From: Flavobacterium inviolabile
GTDB taxonomy: Bacteria > Bacteroidota > Bacteroidia > Flavobacteriales > Flavobacteriaceae
Reading direction: 5' to 3'
Length of the DNA: 64,000 bases
Assembly (NCBI RefSeq): GCF_013389455.1
Contig: NZ_CP058278.1
Span: forward strand, 1,860,001 to 1,924,000
This document shows positions 34,716-44,272 of the stretch, piece after piece. Each line of letters starts with the position of its first letter. Within the stretch, counting starts at the first letter, position 1. The position numbers were made by a program, and so were the translations under genes. The notes under the pieces are model-generated. The model was not told the DNA's origin. It did not search any database and worked only from the letters and a program-made list of their open reading frames with translations.

Positions 34716-35872
34716 TTCTTTTTAAAATTCCTGCCGTACCAGATCAGGAATCCTGTTACGGGCAGCATGCCACAAATAAAACAGGCAATAAAGGCGATTA
34801 TCTTTCCGGGTATTCCCAGTATAGCGCCCACATGAATGTCATAGTTGGCAGTAATGAGTTTCTCTCCGAAGTTTTTTTCATCGTGTTTTCTTTCCAGCAG
34901 CAGTTTACCGGTATATTGATCAAACTGCAAACTGTGGTTGATGTAATAAGCACCATCCACTACCTGAACATACACATTTACCGCACCGGTACTGTCGGCC
35001 GGTTTGCTGATGCTGTAGGCGCTTGCGGCCGGATATTTGCTTTTGGTCACCATGTAAACACTGTCTATAGCGGCATCGGTATTTCCTTTTACCACTTTTG
35101 AGGTGGCTGTTTTAACATCCGGTGGCGTTGTTGTGCCGGATCCGGCTACATAAACAATGGCCTGAAACCAGGTGAATGCCCAGACCATTCCGGTAAAAGC
35201 AATGATAATGGCTATTGAGGCAATGTAAAAACCGAGAATGTTGTGCAGGTCATAATTCTTGCGCTTCCATTGTGTTGTGGCTTTCCATTGGAACCAGACA
35301 CGCTGCTTCCGGGCGGCTTTGTTTTTGGGCCACCACAAAATAATACCGGTTATCAGCATGATCACGAAAATAAAGGTTCCCCACCCGATAACGGGCTGAC
35401 CGATTTCGGTTTCAAACAACAGGCTCCAGTGAAGAAACTTTACAATATTGAAAAAGTCGGTTGTTTCATCATAAACACCCAAAATCTTCCCGGTATAAGG
35501 GCTGACATAGATGGACTGATAATAATCGATATTCCCGAAATAAAAAACAGAATCCGGTTTGTCACTTCTTTTAAACGTACGGAAAACCCAGGCTTTGTCC
35601 GGATCGGTATAAGTAATTACCGAAGCCGACCGGATGCGTTCTCCCATTTGTTTTGCCGTTGATTCCCATAATTGACTAACGGGGATGGTTTTTTCCGCTT
35701 TGTCCGTTACATAAATAGCCTCTTTTCGGATAAGCGTGGTTATCTCATCATTAAAAACATAAATGCAGCCGGTAACGGAAAGTAAAAGAACGATAATGCC
35801 GGAAGCCAGTCCCAGCCATAAATGGACTTTTCCAATCCACTGTTTAAAAGTATTTTTCTTTTTTTTAGTCAT
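34712..35872 (-). CDS. PepSY-associated transmembrane protein, putative ferric reductase
   Basis: 386 residues. Four membrane helices (about 15-37, 140-165, 200-225, 345-370) enclose periplasmic PepSY regions. Motifs include 'KVHLWLGLASGIIVLLLSVTG', split by a helix turn, 'KFLHWSLLF' and 'NYDLHNILGFY', with His pairs that could bind heme. This family (often annotated as iron-regulated membrane protein) includes reductases that release iron from siderophores. It is the last gene of the siderophore receptor operon, 56 bp after DUF4198. The reductase role is inferred from family and context. Confidence 0.8.
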   Translation of the reverse strand: MTKKKKNTFKQWIGKVHLWLGLASGIIVLLLSVTGCIYVFNDEITTLIRKEAIYVTDKAEKTIPVSQLWESTAKQMGERIRSASVITYTDPDKAWVFRTFKRSDKPDSVFYFGNIDYYQSIYVSPYTGKILGVYDETTDFFNIVKFLHWSLLFETEIGQPVIGWGTFIFVIMLITGIILWWPKNKAARKQRVWFQWKATTQWKRKNYDLHNILGFYIASIAIIIAFTGMVWAFTWFQAIVYVAGSGTTTPPDVKTATSKVVKGNTDAAIDSVYMVTKSKYPAASAYSISKPADSTGAVNVYVQVVDGAYYINHSLQFDQYTGKLLLERKHDEKNFGEKLITANYDIHVGAILGIPGKIIAFIACFICGMLPVTGFLIWYGRNFKKK

Positions 35873-35928
35873 CAGGGTATTTTCAAATAGGGCTTTTACC
35901 GTTTGGCAGTAAAATAAATTAAAGATTG

Positions 35929-36660
35929 TTAAAACGGAATGGCGTAGGTAGCACTGTGCCAGATAAACTGATACTCTTTGTTGTTGTATGTACCCGGAGT
36001 TTCCTCTTTATGGGTCGCTTCAACAAGGTATTGTGTTTTGTAAGGCGCTTTAAAAGTGATGATCCCTTCTTTATTGGTCTTTACTTTTCTCGACCATTGG
36101 TTGGGAATAAACAAATCGATTTCCTTTTCTGCAAAAGGCTCATTTTTATAGGTTATTTTCAATGTGATCTCCCCGTTTAAACCTACTTGTTTTTTAGAAA
36201 TATCACTGATGGATAATCCGTTCGGATTTGCCGAAGCCGAAGCGGTATAACCGGAACCAACTTCTGTTTTTGCCGTAGCATGGTAATGGGTTTTAAAAAT
36301 ACCGAAGTTGTATTTCGTAAAGTCAATCACCTCAATTTTGTCGTTATCCAGTACAAAAGTGTAGGTACCGTTTGTTTTAGGGGTAAAAGCCGCTTTGTAA
36401 TACAGATCGGCAGGTGTAACGGTCAGTTTTGTTTTTTCGCCATTCGGAGCGATTGCCCAAAGTGTGAAAGCCTGCATTTTGTTAAAAGTATCGCTTCCTA
36501 CTTTTTCACGGACATCATGACCGTATTCGCCAAAGTAAACCCGTACTTCCTGGGAAGTATTGATTTTTCCGGTGGCATTGGTTTCAATCCACATAAAATG
36601 AGCAAAGCTTTTGCTAAGTCCCATCACTAACAGGGCGGTAATCAGGAATAAATTTTTCAT
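35929..36660 (-). CDS. DUF4198 domain-containing periplasmic protein
   Basis: 243 residues with a signal peptide (ending SFAHF, about 20). A beta-rich fold of the DUF4198 family follows: 'HFMWIETNATG' at the N-terminus, 'VYFGEYGHDVREK', 'GITSK'-like Ig strands and a terminal 'EYQFIWHSATYAIPF'. DUF4198 proteins are often encoded with TonB receptors and nickel/cobalt or iron transporters and are thought to bind metal or ligand in the periplasm; the N-terminal His fits this. It lies between the receptor and the PepSY gene. Confidence 0.75.
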   Translation of the reverse strand: MKNLFLITALLVMGLSKSFAHFMWIETNATGKINTSQEVRVYFGEYGHDVREKVGSDTFNKMQAFTLWAIAPNGEKTKLTVTPADLYYKAAFTPKTNGTYTFVLDNDKIEVIDFTKYNFGIFKTHYHATAKTEVGSGYTASASANPNGLSISDISKKQVGLNGEITLKITYKNEPFAEKEIDLFIPNQWSRKVKTNKEGIITFKAPYKTQYLVEATHKEETPGTYNNKEYQFIWHSATYAIPF

Positions 36661-36732
36661 ATTGGTATGATTAAGTTTTTAAGACAAAAACTCCCCGTTT
36701 AATAGGGGAGTTTACTAACTAACTGGAATAAA

Positions 36733-39108
36733 TTAAAATTTATAGGTTAATCCGGCTGTAATGGAACGCAATGCCTGCGGACTAACCGTTGACCATCCTG
36801 AATAATATTTTTCGTTGGTAATATTATTCATCTTTAAAATGATGTGGAATTTCTCGGTGCTGTATGATAAAGAGGAATTTACGATCGTGTAGCTTGGTAA
36901 GCTGAAAGTACCAATGTTGGATCTGTTCAGGGTTTTCTGCTCACTCGCATAGTTTCCTCCGAAACCGAAACCGAAACCTTTGATGCTGCCTTCGTTAAAC
37001 GTATAGTTTGCCCAGAAGTTAACCAGTGTTTCCGGACCGGCACTTTCCGGACGCATTCCGATATAACCTGCTGTATCCAAATCTTTGGTTACTTCCGAAT
37101 CGTTTTTACTGAAACCGGCAATAAGGTTCAATCCTTCAACCGGGTTGGCTACAACACTCACTTCAACACCTTTGCTGGTTACCTCACCACCTTGTGTATA
37201 GGTAGCAGGACCGTTACCAACATTCATCACGATATTGCTTACTTTAATATCATAGTAACTTACGGTAGCGCTCAATTTGTTGTTGAAGAAACTTGATTTT
37301 ACACCAAATTCCATCTGGTTGGCTTTTTCCGGATCAAACGTTCTGTAACCTTCTCTTTCCTGAGTTGTCTGGTTGGTGATTGCCTGTGGCAAAATGTTTT
37401 TGAAACCATTCATATAGTTTGCAAAAACGGATAGTTTATCTTTTAACGGCTGGTATAATAAACCGAATTTAGGCGATAAAGCCGTTTGCCCTTTCTTTTC
37501 ATTGTCTACCTGACCCACAAAATGATCCACACGTAAACTACCCATAGCCGATAATGTAGGGGTAATATTGATAACATCGGAAATATAGGCAGCATAGGTT
37601 TCTGTTTCTGCTGTCGATTTCGTAACCGGTGAGGCAGCCAAAGCATTGTCTACAGACGGACGGGTGGTGTTTCCGGTATCGCTGCCATCTGCTAACGATA
37701 CAAAACCTAATCCTACCCAGCCGGTACTGTTGTCTTTCATAATGCTGTTATAGTAATCCAGACCAACAACCATTCTGTTTCGTAAACCTGCAATTTTGAA
37801 GTCTCCGATAAAGTTTTGCTGAATATCCGTACCGAATGATTCTGCATTTAGCTTGGTGATATAACGATCGAATTCATTTCCGTTACCTCTGTCAAATAAA
37901 TACGAGTAATATCCGTCCGATTTTGAAGTACTTCTGGATAAAGCAGTCTGTGAAGTCCATGAATCGGATATTTTGTACAGCATTTGTGCCTGTAAGCTAA
38001 AATTCGGATTCTTGATGGAAAGGTCATTTGACGTAAATGAATTTTTATAATTCTTGTCAAATAGATCGATACTGTTGAATGATAACGGTAAATTACGGTT
38101 TAAGAACAACATAGGCGCATAAGAACCTTCAGAACTGAAGAACTCTGTGTTGATCATAAACGTTAGTTTGTCTGACGCTTTATACGTTATTGAAGGGGCT
38201 ACGAATAATGATTTCGAAAAACCGGCATCCTGAAAACTGTCGTTAGTCGTATAAGCGGCATTGACTCTGAAAAATACATCGTTGTTTTTGCCAAGCGGCG
38301 TATTAACATCGGCTGTAATTCTGTTTAATCCGTAAGTACCGGCATTGTAGGCCAATTCTCCGCCAAAAGTTTCATACGGTTTTTTGGTAACCACATTAAT
38401 CAAACCGCCGTAAGAAATCAGGCTGCTTCCGTACAATGTTCCGGATGGGCCTTTGATTACTTCAATACTTTCGGTGTTTGCCAGATCCAGAGTACCGTTG
38501 TTAATATACGGCAATCCGTTTAACATGCTCGGCTGTACAGAGAAACCTCTCATTGAGAAGTATTGCGCTCCGTCACCGCCACGACCTGTAGATTCCCATA
38601 AACGGGTAACACCGGTTGCATTTTTTAAAGCATCGTTAAAGTTGGTAACCACCTGTTCTTTTAACAATTCTGCCGGAACTGATACATAAACCTGCGGGTT
38701 TTCAATATCTTTTAAAGGCATTTTCGAAACGGTCGCACTGACTCTTTTTGTGAACTTGTTCGTTTTCTTTTCATTAATAACCACATCATCCAGTTCATTA
38801 ACGGTTTCTTTAATTACCCATACAGGTACTGTCGTTACTTCTGAATTGACCGTGATTTTTGTTTCTGATTTTTGGTAACCTACCATTGAGAATCGTAGTG
38901 TGTAGTTACCGTAGGGAAGATTGGGGATGGAGTATTCTCCGAGATTGTTGGTGGAAGTGCCGTTAGTGGTTTTTAAAACGGTTATACTTGCATTTGGAAT
39001 GGGAACTCCGGATTCATTAACGATATTTCCTTTAACGGTTCCCCTGTTTTGAGCAAATGAAATCATTGAGAAGAAGCTCAACAAAAACACGACTAATTGT
39101 CTGTTCAT
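36733..39108 (-). CDS. TonB-dependent siderophore receptor
   Basis: 791 residues. A signal peptide (1-20) is followed by a carboxypeptidase-like regulatory domain (about 22-95, 'RGTVKGNIVNESGVPIPNASI') and a plug (about 120-260, 'YFSMRGFSVQPSMLNGLPYI', 'IEVIKGPSGTLYGSS'). A 22-strand barrel ends with 'ITAGLTYKF'. Plug motifs match the FhuA/FpvA siderophore class. The operon with DUF4198 and PepSY suggests iron-siderophore import followed by reduction. A complete promoter is present at 39143-39174. Siderophore identity cannot be told. Confidence 0.9.
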   Translation of the reverse strand: MNRQLVVFLLSFFSMISFAQNRGTVKGNIVNESGVPIPNASITVLKTTNGTSTNNLGEYSIPNLPYGNYTLRFSMVGYQKSETKITVNSEVTTVPVWVIKETVNELDDVVINEKKTNKFTKRVSATVSKMPLKDIENPQVYVSVPAELLKEQVVTNFNDALKNATGVTRLWESTGRGGDGAQYFSMRGFSVQPSMLNGLPYINNGTLDLANTESIEVIKGPSGTLYGSSLISYGGLINVVTKKPYETFGGELAYNAGTYGLNRITADVNTPLGKNNDVFFRVNAAYTTNDSFQDAGFSKSLFVAPSITYKASDKLTFMINTEFFSSEGSYAPMLFLNRNLPLSFNSIDLFDKNYKNSFTSNDLSIKNPNFSLQAQMLYKISDSWTSQTALSRSTSKSDGYYSYLFDRGNGNEFDRYITKLNAESFGTDIQQNFIGDFKIAGLRNRMVVGLDYYNSIMKDNSTGWVGLGFVSLADGSDTGNTTRPSVDNALAASPVTKSTAETETYAAYISDVINITPTLSAMGSLRVDHFVGQVDNEKKGQTALSPKFGLLYQPLKDKLSVFANYMNGFKNILPQAITNQTTQEREGYRTFDPEKANQMEFGVKSSFFNNKLSATVSYYDIKVSNIVMNVGNGPATYTQGGEVTSKGVEVSVVANPVEGLNLIAGFSKNDSEVTKDLDTAGYIGMRPESAGPETLVNFWANYTFNEGSIKGFGFGFGGNYASEQKTLNRSNIGTFSLPSYTIVNSSLSYSTEKFHIILKMNNITNEKYYSGWSTVSPQALRSITAGLTYKF

Positions 39109-39142
39109 TTTACTGTGATATTTAAGTTCATTTAGTTTGCTT

Positions 39143-39174
39143 CAAAATTAAATTCAACGGATTGAATAGACAAA
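39143..39174 (-). promoter_or_regulatory. Bacteroidota promoter of the siderophore receptor operon
   Basis: On minus: TTTG (39174-39171), 20-bp spacer, TAATTTTG (39150-39143). Both elements and spacing fit the phylum consensus, 35 bp before the receptor ATG. An AT-rich stretch just upstream (39178-39210) could hold a Fur site; I cannot identify it. Confidence 0.8.
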
Positions 39175-39470
39175 TTAATTTAGAATAAATATAAATAAAT
39201 TATTTAACTATTTGTTTTTTAGTTATTTGTGTGTTTTTTTAACGGTCGGACGGAATGTTTTTATAAGAATTTTATTTCTGAAAATACTTCAACGGGACAA
39301 TCGGCATTCCGGAAGATTTCCGTTTTTCCGCGAATAAATGCTTACAGGGCATCGCAATGAGATTATTTGCATTTTGAAAAAAGGAATACCAACGGGGAAA
39401 TCCGGACGCTGTTTTTTACGGTTTACTGTGGTCTTTTTTGCAGCATACGGAACAGGTATGCCAAAGAAAA
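39175..39470. other. Intergenic region upstream of the receptor promoter
   Basis: About 300 bp between the MerR stop and the receptor promoter. AT-rich near the promoter, mixed composition towards MerR. No open frame or clear hairpin is seen. Confidence 0.5.
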
Positions 39471-40370
39471 TTACAGGTAAAGTTCCAGTTTTTGCAGCGA
39501 ATTGATTAAGACGACTTTTGAAGAGATATTTTTGGGGTTAATAAAAGCCGTAGCAGAACCCAGTAACCATAATTTGCTGTTTGCTTTCTGCAACAATTCA
39601 TTTTCCAGTGAAGCTATATAATCGTTTAATTGTTCCTTTTTGGGTTCTACAGTGGAATAGCACACAAAGGTGACGTTTTCAAAGTGTTTGAATATTTCGG
39701 ACAGGTTTTCTTTGGGAATGCTTTCGCCCAAATATAGGGTTTGGTATCCGTGTCGTAAAAGTTCATAATTCACATAGAGCAATCCCAATTCATGAATTTC
39801 ATTCAATGGTAAAAAGAGGATAAAAACACGATCCTTTCGGGTCGGTTCATTGGCCTGTATCAGTTCGGTATTGCGAAGCAGTTTCAGCCGGATCAAATGA
39901 CTGATAAAATGTTCATGAGCCGGCGTGATGGTTTCGGTTTGCCATAGCAGACCCAGTTCACTCAATAGCGGGAGGAAAGCTTCATAGAAGATTTCTTTAA
40001 AGGTTTTGTGCGTAATCAGGTTGTTGTAGGTTTCGATGAATAATTGCTGATTAAAGCTCATCATTGCCATTTTAAAGGCATTCACTGCATGGTTTTGAGC
40101 ACTTTTATCCGATGCGGTTTCTTTAACCAGAGTGTTTAAAGCGTTGTCGGAAAGTACTGCTATTTCCGAAATTTTATAACCGTGATGGTGCAGTAAAGAA
40201 ATGTTTAACAGTTTTTGAAGATGAACAGTGTCGTAATAGCGGATATTGGTATCGGTTCTCATGGGTTGTAAGATATCGTATCTTTTTTCCCATATTCTGA
40301 TTGTGTGGGCTTTTACTCCTGAAAGATTTTCAAGGTCTTTAATACTGAACAGGTTTTTAATAATGTTCAT
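39471..40370 (-). CDS. MerR family regulator with cobalamin-binding domain (CarH/LitR-like)
   Basis: 299 residues. The N-terminal MerR winged HTH (about 7-75, 'FSIKDLENLSGVKAHTIRIWEKRYDIL', split by a turn) is followed by a helix-bundle domain carrying the W-x9-EH motif (W143...E153 H154). A Rossmann-like domain carries ExHxxG (E191, H193, G196). In CarH these residues cap and ligate adenosylcobalamin, and light breaks the tetramer to release DNA. All key residues are present, so B12-dependent light sensing is likely. In this phylum such genes usually flank carotenoid genes, but none are here. Confidence 0.85.
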   Translation of the reverse strand: MNIIKNLFSIKDLENLSGVKAHTIRIWEKRYDILQPMRTDTNIRYYDTVHLQKLLNISLLHHHGYKISEIAVLSDNALNTLVKETASDKSAQNHAVNAFKMAMMSFNQQLFIETYNNLITHKTFKEIFYEAFLPLLSELGLLWQTETITPAHEHFISHLIRLKLLRNTELIQANEPTRKDRVFILFLPLNEIHELGLLYVNYELLRHGYQTLYLGESIPKENLSEIFKHFENVTFVCYSTVEPKKEQLNDYIASLENELLQKANSKLWLLGSATAFINPKNISSKVVLINSLQKLELYL

Positions 40371-40526
40371 CTTTTAATCTGTTTTGTTAAACAAAGTTAG
40401 GAGATTAATCAATACCCGTTTGATAATTTCCTCTTAAATCCTTCATGCCCGCCGGTAATTTGAAGCGTTACCGGTTTGGAAGGATCCGGCCGTATTGACT
40501 AAAAGGAAAAGGCATAAGCAGCAGCT

Positions 40527-41600
40527 TTATTCTACATATTTTTTACCGCCCATTATTGCTAATACAGCATTGGTAACCGGCCACATTTGAAGGGCATCAC
40601 CATTATTGGTCAGCAGGATGATCGTGATTTTTTTATCCAGATCTCTCCAGATCATTGTTCGGTAGCCGTTTAGTCCGCCGGTATGAAAAACCACTTTTTT
40701 AGTGTCGTCTTCAATAATATTCCAGCCAAATCCGTAATCGGAATAAGTACCGTTGTTTAGTCTGGGTTTTGTAAACGCTTCTTCGAGTACCGTATCTTTT
40801 AATAACCGATTGCTGGATAAGGCCTGATCCCAGATAAATAAATCGTGTGTGGTGGCGAAAATTCCGCCGTCGCCGGTAGTCAGGATGTTGTAATCGTCCG
40901 GTTTGCTGTTTTTGTCAAAGCCGGCAGCCCTGTTTTTAATTGCTGTGGTATTAGCTTCAAATACTTGTGTGTGTTCCATTTTTAGCGGATCGAAGATGGA
41001 TTCTTTCATAAACAGGGCGAATGGTTTGGAACTCACTTTTTCTATTATTAACGATAATAACAGGTAGCCGGTATTGCTGTATTCGTATTTTTCACCGGGA
41101 GCAAAATTCAGCTTTTTTTCATTTTGCAGCCAATGGAATACCTGCTGATTGGTCAGTCCCGGTTTGATTAAACTCGGGGATTCGAAATAATCCTTTAATC
41201 CGGATGTGTGATTCAGCAGATTCCGGATGGTTATCGATTTTGCATACTCCGGCAGTTCCGGCAGGTATTTTGAAACGGGATCGTCATAGTTTAACAGTTG
41301 TTTTTGCGCTAACAGCATAATGCCCATGGCAGTAAATTGTTTGGATAAGGATGCCAGGTAAAAAGGACTGTCCGGCTGTAAGTCTTTTTTGGTGGTAAAG
41401 TCGGCCAATCCGATAACGGTATCGTAAACAACCGTACCGTTCTGGGCAACCAGTATAGCACCGTTAAAAGCACCCTGAGTATGGAAATCTTTTATAACCG
41501 CATCAATCTGCCGGTGTTTGTCTTGCTGTTGGCAGGAAAAAAAGCACACGATTAACAGTAGGGATGGTAGTAAGGTGTATTTGGTTTGTTTGAAAATCAT
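40527..41600 (-). CDS. Serine hydrolase lipoprotein, beta-lactamase/DD-peptidase fold
   Basis: 357 residues with a lipoprotein signal (lipobox C23 in FFSC). Class C beta-lactamase-like motifs are SxxK (S84-K87, 'YLASLSKQFTA'), YxN ('YSNTGYLL') and HxG ('VFHTGGLNGY'). The family covers D-aminopeptidases, esterases and penicillin-binding-like enzymes; the substrate cannot be inferred. There is no sign of a real beta-lactamase (no partner ampR). The upstream side, 41601-42052, holds only a decayed reading frame. Confidence 0.85.
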   Translation of the reverse strand: MIFKQTKYTLLPSLLLIVCFFSCQQQDKHRQIDAVIKDFHTQGAFNGAILVAQNGTVVYDTVIGLADFTTKKDLQPDSPFYLASLSKQFTAMGIMLLAQKQLLNYDDPVSKYLPELPEYAKSITIRNLLNHTSGLKDYFESPSLIKPGLTNQQVFHWLQNEKKLNFAPGEKYEYSNTGYLLLSLIIEKVSSKPFALFMKESIFDPLKMEHTQVFEANTTAIKNRAAGFDKNSKPDDYNILTTGDGGIFATTHDLFIWDQALSSNRLLKDTVLEEAFTKPRLNNGTYSDYGFGWNIIEDDTKKVVFHTGGLNGYRTMIWRDLDKKITIILLTNNGDALQMWPVTNAVLAIMGGKKYVE

Positions 41601-41778
41601 GACTGGTGTTTTTTATTGTTATGGTTCCTGTGAATTGTTTAACAATGTGTCTGTTTATAAAGTAATCTGTTACAAAAGTGTTGGCTGTTTTTAGGATTGT
41701 TTCCAAAGTTAAATTTATTAAAAAGTAATATATAAATATAATGTGGCGTCAGCAGATTCAAAATGGTGATTGACGGCT

Positions 41779-41945
41779 TTATTTATCAATATAGCGGAAT
41801 TGTTGCTGTAGCGGATGCTGTCTGAAATCCTTTTTCTCGTTGCGTATTGCTATTTCATAAAAGTATTTTCCTGATGCCGGTTCATAAACGGGATAGTTGA
41901 TCTTCGCTTCAATGTAGTTTCTGTAATACTAAATTGATTTGCCAG
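41779..41945 (-). pseudogene. Decayed reading-frame remnant
   Basis: A minus-strand frame of 49 codons (41928-41779) reads like real coding sequence ('YYRNYIEAKINYPVYEPAS', ending QFRYIDK) but begins straight after an in-frame TAG. In another frame just upstream, 'LANQFSITETTLKR' resembles the helix-turn-helix of AraC-type regulators. Together they look like a frameshifted 3' end of a lost regulator gene. The rest of 41601-42052 shows nothing else. Low certainty. Confidence 0.3.
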
Positions 41946-42052
41946 CTGTTTTCGGTCCTAACGGTAAAAAGTATACAATAATCGTGGATTTGTCTTAAAG
42001 GTATGGCTCCTGGCCGCCAGATATTTGCAGTATAAAATAAAACATCAGGAAA

Positions 42053-42868
42053 ATGGGAAAAGTAATCTTAATTACCGGAGCAAGTTCCGGAATGGGAAAA
42101 GAAACTGCAAAGAAACTTATCAGCGAAGGCCATACGGTTTATACAGTAGCCCGAAGAATCGACCAGATGCAGGACATCGGACAAATTGGCGGTCATCCAA
42201 TAATGATGGATGTAACCGATGAAGCGGACATTGACAATGTAGTCAATACGATTATCCGAAAAGAAGGGAGAATAGATGTGCTTTGGAACAATGCGGGTTT
42301 TGGTTTGTATGGTTCGGTTGAAGATGTTCCCTTAGACGAAGCCCGAAAACAATTTGAGGTCAATGTTTTTGGGATGGCTGCAATGACGCAGAAAGTGGTT
42401 CCTTATATGCGTAAAGCCGGGCAGGGGACCATTATCAACACATCTTCAATGGGCGGGAAAATGTATTTCCCAATGGGAGCCTGGTACCATGCAAGCAAAC
42501 ATGCAGTAGAAGGTTTGAGCGATTGTTTGCGGTTAGAGCTGAAACAGTTCAATATTAACGTCGTGGTGCTGGAACCCGGTTTTATAGCTACGGAATTTGG
42601 ATCGGTATTGCTGGATGGGTTTGCAAAGATTAGAAAGGACAGTGCTTACAGGCAGATGATGAACAAGATTGAAGACGGTACCCGTAAAGCGGCGGAAGGG
42701 AACGGTTCTTCCAAACCGGCAGTTATTGCTAATGCGGTAACCAAAATAATAAACAGTAAAAAGCCCAAAACAAGATACAGGGTTGGGAAATTTGCCAAAC
42801 CTATGGTGTGGATGAGGACATATCTGGGAGATAAGCTGTTCGATAAAATCGTAATGAGTCAGTTATAA
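42053..42868 (+). CDS. SDR family oxidoreductase
   Basis: 271 residues. Classical short-chain dehydrogenase: coenzyme motif 'TGASSGMG' (8-15), 'NNAGFG', catalytic Ser in 'INTSSMGG' and YxxxK ('YHASK'). An Arg pair near the coenzyme loop ('VARRIDQM') favours NADP(H). Substrate unknown. It is the first of three plus-strand genes followed by an AraC regulator, probably an accessory detoxification or redox cluster. Confidence 0.88.
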   Translation: MGKVILITGASSGMGKETAKKLISEGHTVYTVARRIDQMQDIGQIGGHPIMMDVTDEADIDNVVNTIIRKEGRIDVLWNNAGFGLYGSVEDVPLDEARKQFEVNVFGMAAMTQKVVPYMRKAGQGTIINTSSMGGKMYFPMGAWYHASKHAVEGLSDCLRLELKQFNINVVVLEPGFIATEFGSVLLDGFAKIRKDSAYRQMMNKIEDGTRKAAEGNGSSKPAVIANAVTKIINSKKPKTRYRVGKFAKPMVWMRTYLGDKLFDKIVMSQL

Positions 42869-42908
42869 CCGGATTGCGAACGTAATAAACAACCATTAAA
42901 TTTTTAAG

Positions 42909-43346
42909 ATGAAAACAATAAAGATCATATTTATACTAGTACTGGCATTTGCCGGGAAAACATTTGCACAGACCGGAGCGGACGCTATTTTGGGAAAATG
43001 GGAATCGGATAAGAAAGATGTAAAACTGGAAATCTTTAAACAGGGAGATCAATATTATGGAAAATACCTGTGGGGTAACCAGATTGTAGAAAATGATGGA
43101 GTTACCTCAAAGAAAGATAGCCGGAATCCTGATCCGAAACTTCGGACAAGGGATGTAATCGGGATTACCAGTCTGACGAATCTCAAATGGGACGGGGAAG
43201 CGTATGTGGACGGGAAAATATACAATGCACCAAGTGGCGATACCTATAGCTGTAAAGCCTGGATTAAAAATGAAAAAATGTACCTGCGTGGCTTTATGGG
43301 AGTTTCCTTTTTAGGGAAGACCGCTACATTTCACAGAATAAAATAA
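42909..43346 (+). CDS. DUF2147 domain secreted protein
   Basis: 145 residues with a signal peptide (1-20, ending TFA before QTG). The DUF2147 pattern: 'ILGKWESDKKDVKLEIFKQGDQYYGKYLW' (split over two strands), 'DPKLRTRDVIGI' and 'DPKNG'-like 'IYNAPSGDTYSCKAW' and 'YLRGFMGVSFLGKTATFHR'. A lipocalin-like beta-barrel of unknown ligand, common in Bacteroidota and Proteobacteria. It lies 40 bp after the SDR gene. Confidence 0.85.
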   Translation: MKTIKIIFILVLAFAGKTFAQTGADAILGKWESDKKDVKLEIFKQGDQYYGKYLWGNQIVENDGVTSKKDSRNPDPKLRTRDVIGITSLTNLKWDGEAYVDGKIYNAPSGDTYSCKAWIKNEKMYLRGFMGVSFLGKTATFHRIK

Positions 43347-43480
43347 CCTTTTTACCTCAAAACATACCGGCTAATGATTAGCTTAAAAAGTAGTGGAACA
43401 ATTCGTAGCCAGAATAAAGCCCGGCATCAAAAAATATATCGTATTTTGTATGAGTAATATCCGGAAACAAATATTTTAAT

Positions 43481-44143
43481 ATGAAAGCTGTTATAATAGG
43501 CGCTACAGGCGCTACGGGAAAAGAGTTACTGGAACTGCTGATGGCAAGTCCGGAAGTGACAGAAATTGTGGCGCTGGTTCGGAAACCGCTCCCTGTAAAA
43601 CATACAAAACTAAAAGAACAGGTAGTCGATTTTGACAGGATAGGCGAATGGGATGAGGCCATTGCTGCCGATGTAGCTTTCTCCTGTATGGGAACAACAT
43701 TGAAAGCGGCGGGAAGCAAGGAAGCCCAGTATAAAGTTGATTATGGCTATCAGTATGAATTTGCCAGAATAGCGAAATCGAAACAGATCCCCACTTTTAT
43801 ACTGGTATCTTCAACCTCGGCTAATCCGGAATCGTCATTGTTCTATTCGAGAATGAAAGGAGAACTGGAGCAGGCTGTTGAAGCGCTAAACTTTAAGAAC
43901 CTGATTGTTTTTCGTCCCGGACCATTGTTAAGACCCGATTCCGACAGGGCCGGAGAAAAAATTAGTGTTGCCATTATTTCTTTTCTGAATAAACTCGGAC
44001 TACTCCGGAAAATAGCACCATTACCGGTAAAAGCTCTTGCGGCATTACTGTTTCAGTATGCTGTGCGTCCACCTGCGGGGCATACCATAGTAGAATCGGC
44101 ACAGCTATTAAAAGAAGCAGGAGCATTAGCAAAAACAAAATAA
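43481..44143 (+). CDS. NAD(P)-binding oxidoreductase, HTATIP2/atypical SDR type
   Basis: 220 residues. The Rossmann motif is 'AVIIGATGATGKELLELL' (3-20), followed by 'VALVRKP', 'AFSCMGTTLKAAGSKE', 'FILVSSTSANPESSLFYSRMK' (split, with YxxxK) and 'VFRPGPLLR'. This is the atypical SDR group related to HTATIP2/TIP30 and NmrA-like proteins. Some act as NADP(H) sensors or reductases; the reaction is not known. It is in the same direction as the SDR and DUF2147 genes, with a 134-bp gap. Confidence 0.8.
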   Translation: MKAVIIGATGATGKELLELLMASPEVTEIVALVRKPLPVKHTKLKEQVVDFDRIGEWDEAIAADVAFSCMGTTLKAAGSKEAQYKVDYGYQYEFARIAKSKQIPTFILVSSTSANPESSLFYSRMKGELEQAVEALNFKNLIVFRPGPLLRPDSDRAGEKISVAIISFLNKLGLLRKIAPLPVKALAALLFQYAVRPPAGHTIVESAQLLKEAGALAKTK

Positions 44144-44272
44144 GACCCTAAGGGGATAAAATACCGTTTTACAGTATGCGGTAAAGCATTAAAGAGAATT
44201 ACGGATTAACCAAAAATCAGGAATACCCGGTTACAGTAGTAACTGCAATAGGAAAACGAACACAGTATAGCA

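Noticed and set aside
40527-41600. A beta-lactamase resistance gene
   Set aside because: It has the fold and SxxK/YxN motifs, but the family is broad and nothing points to antibiotic hydrolysis.
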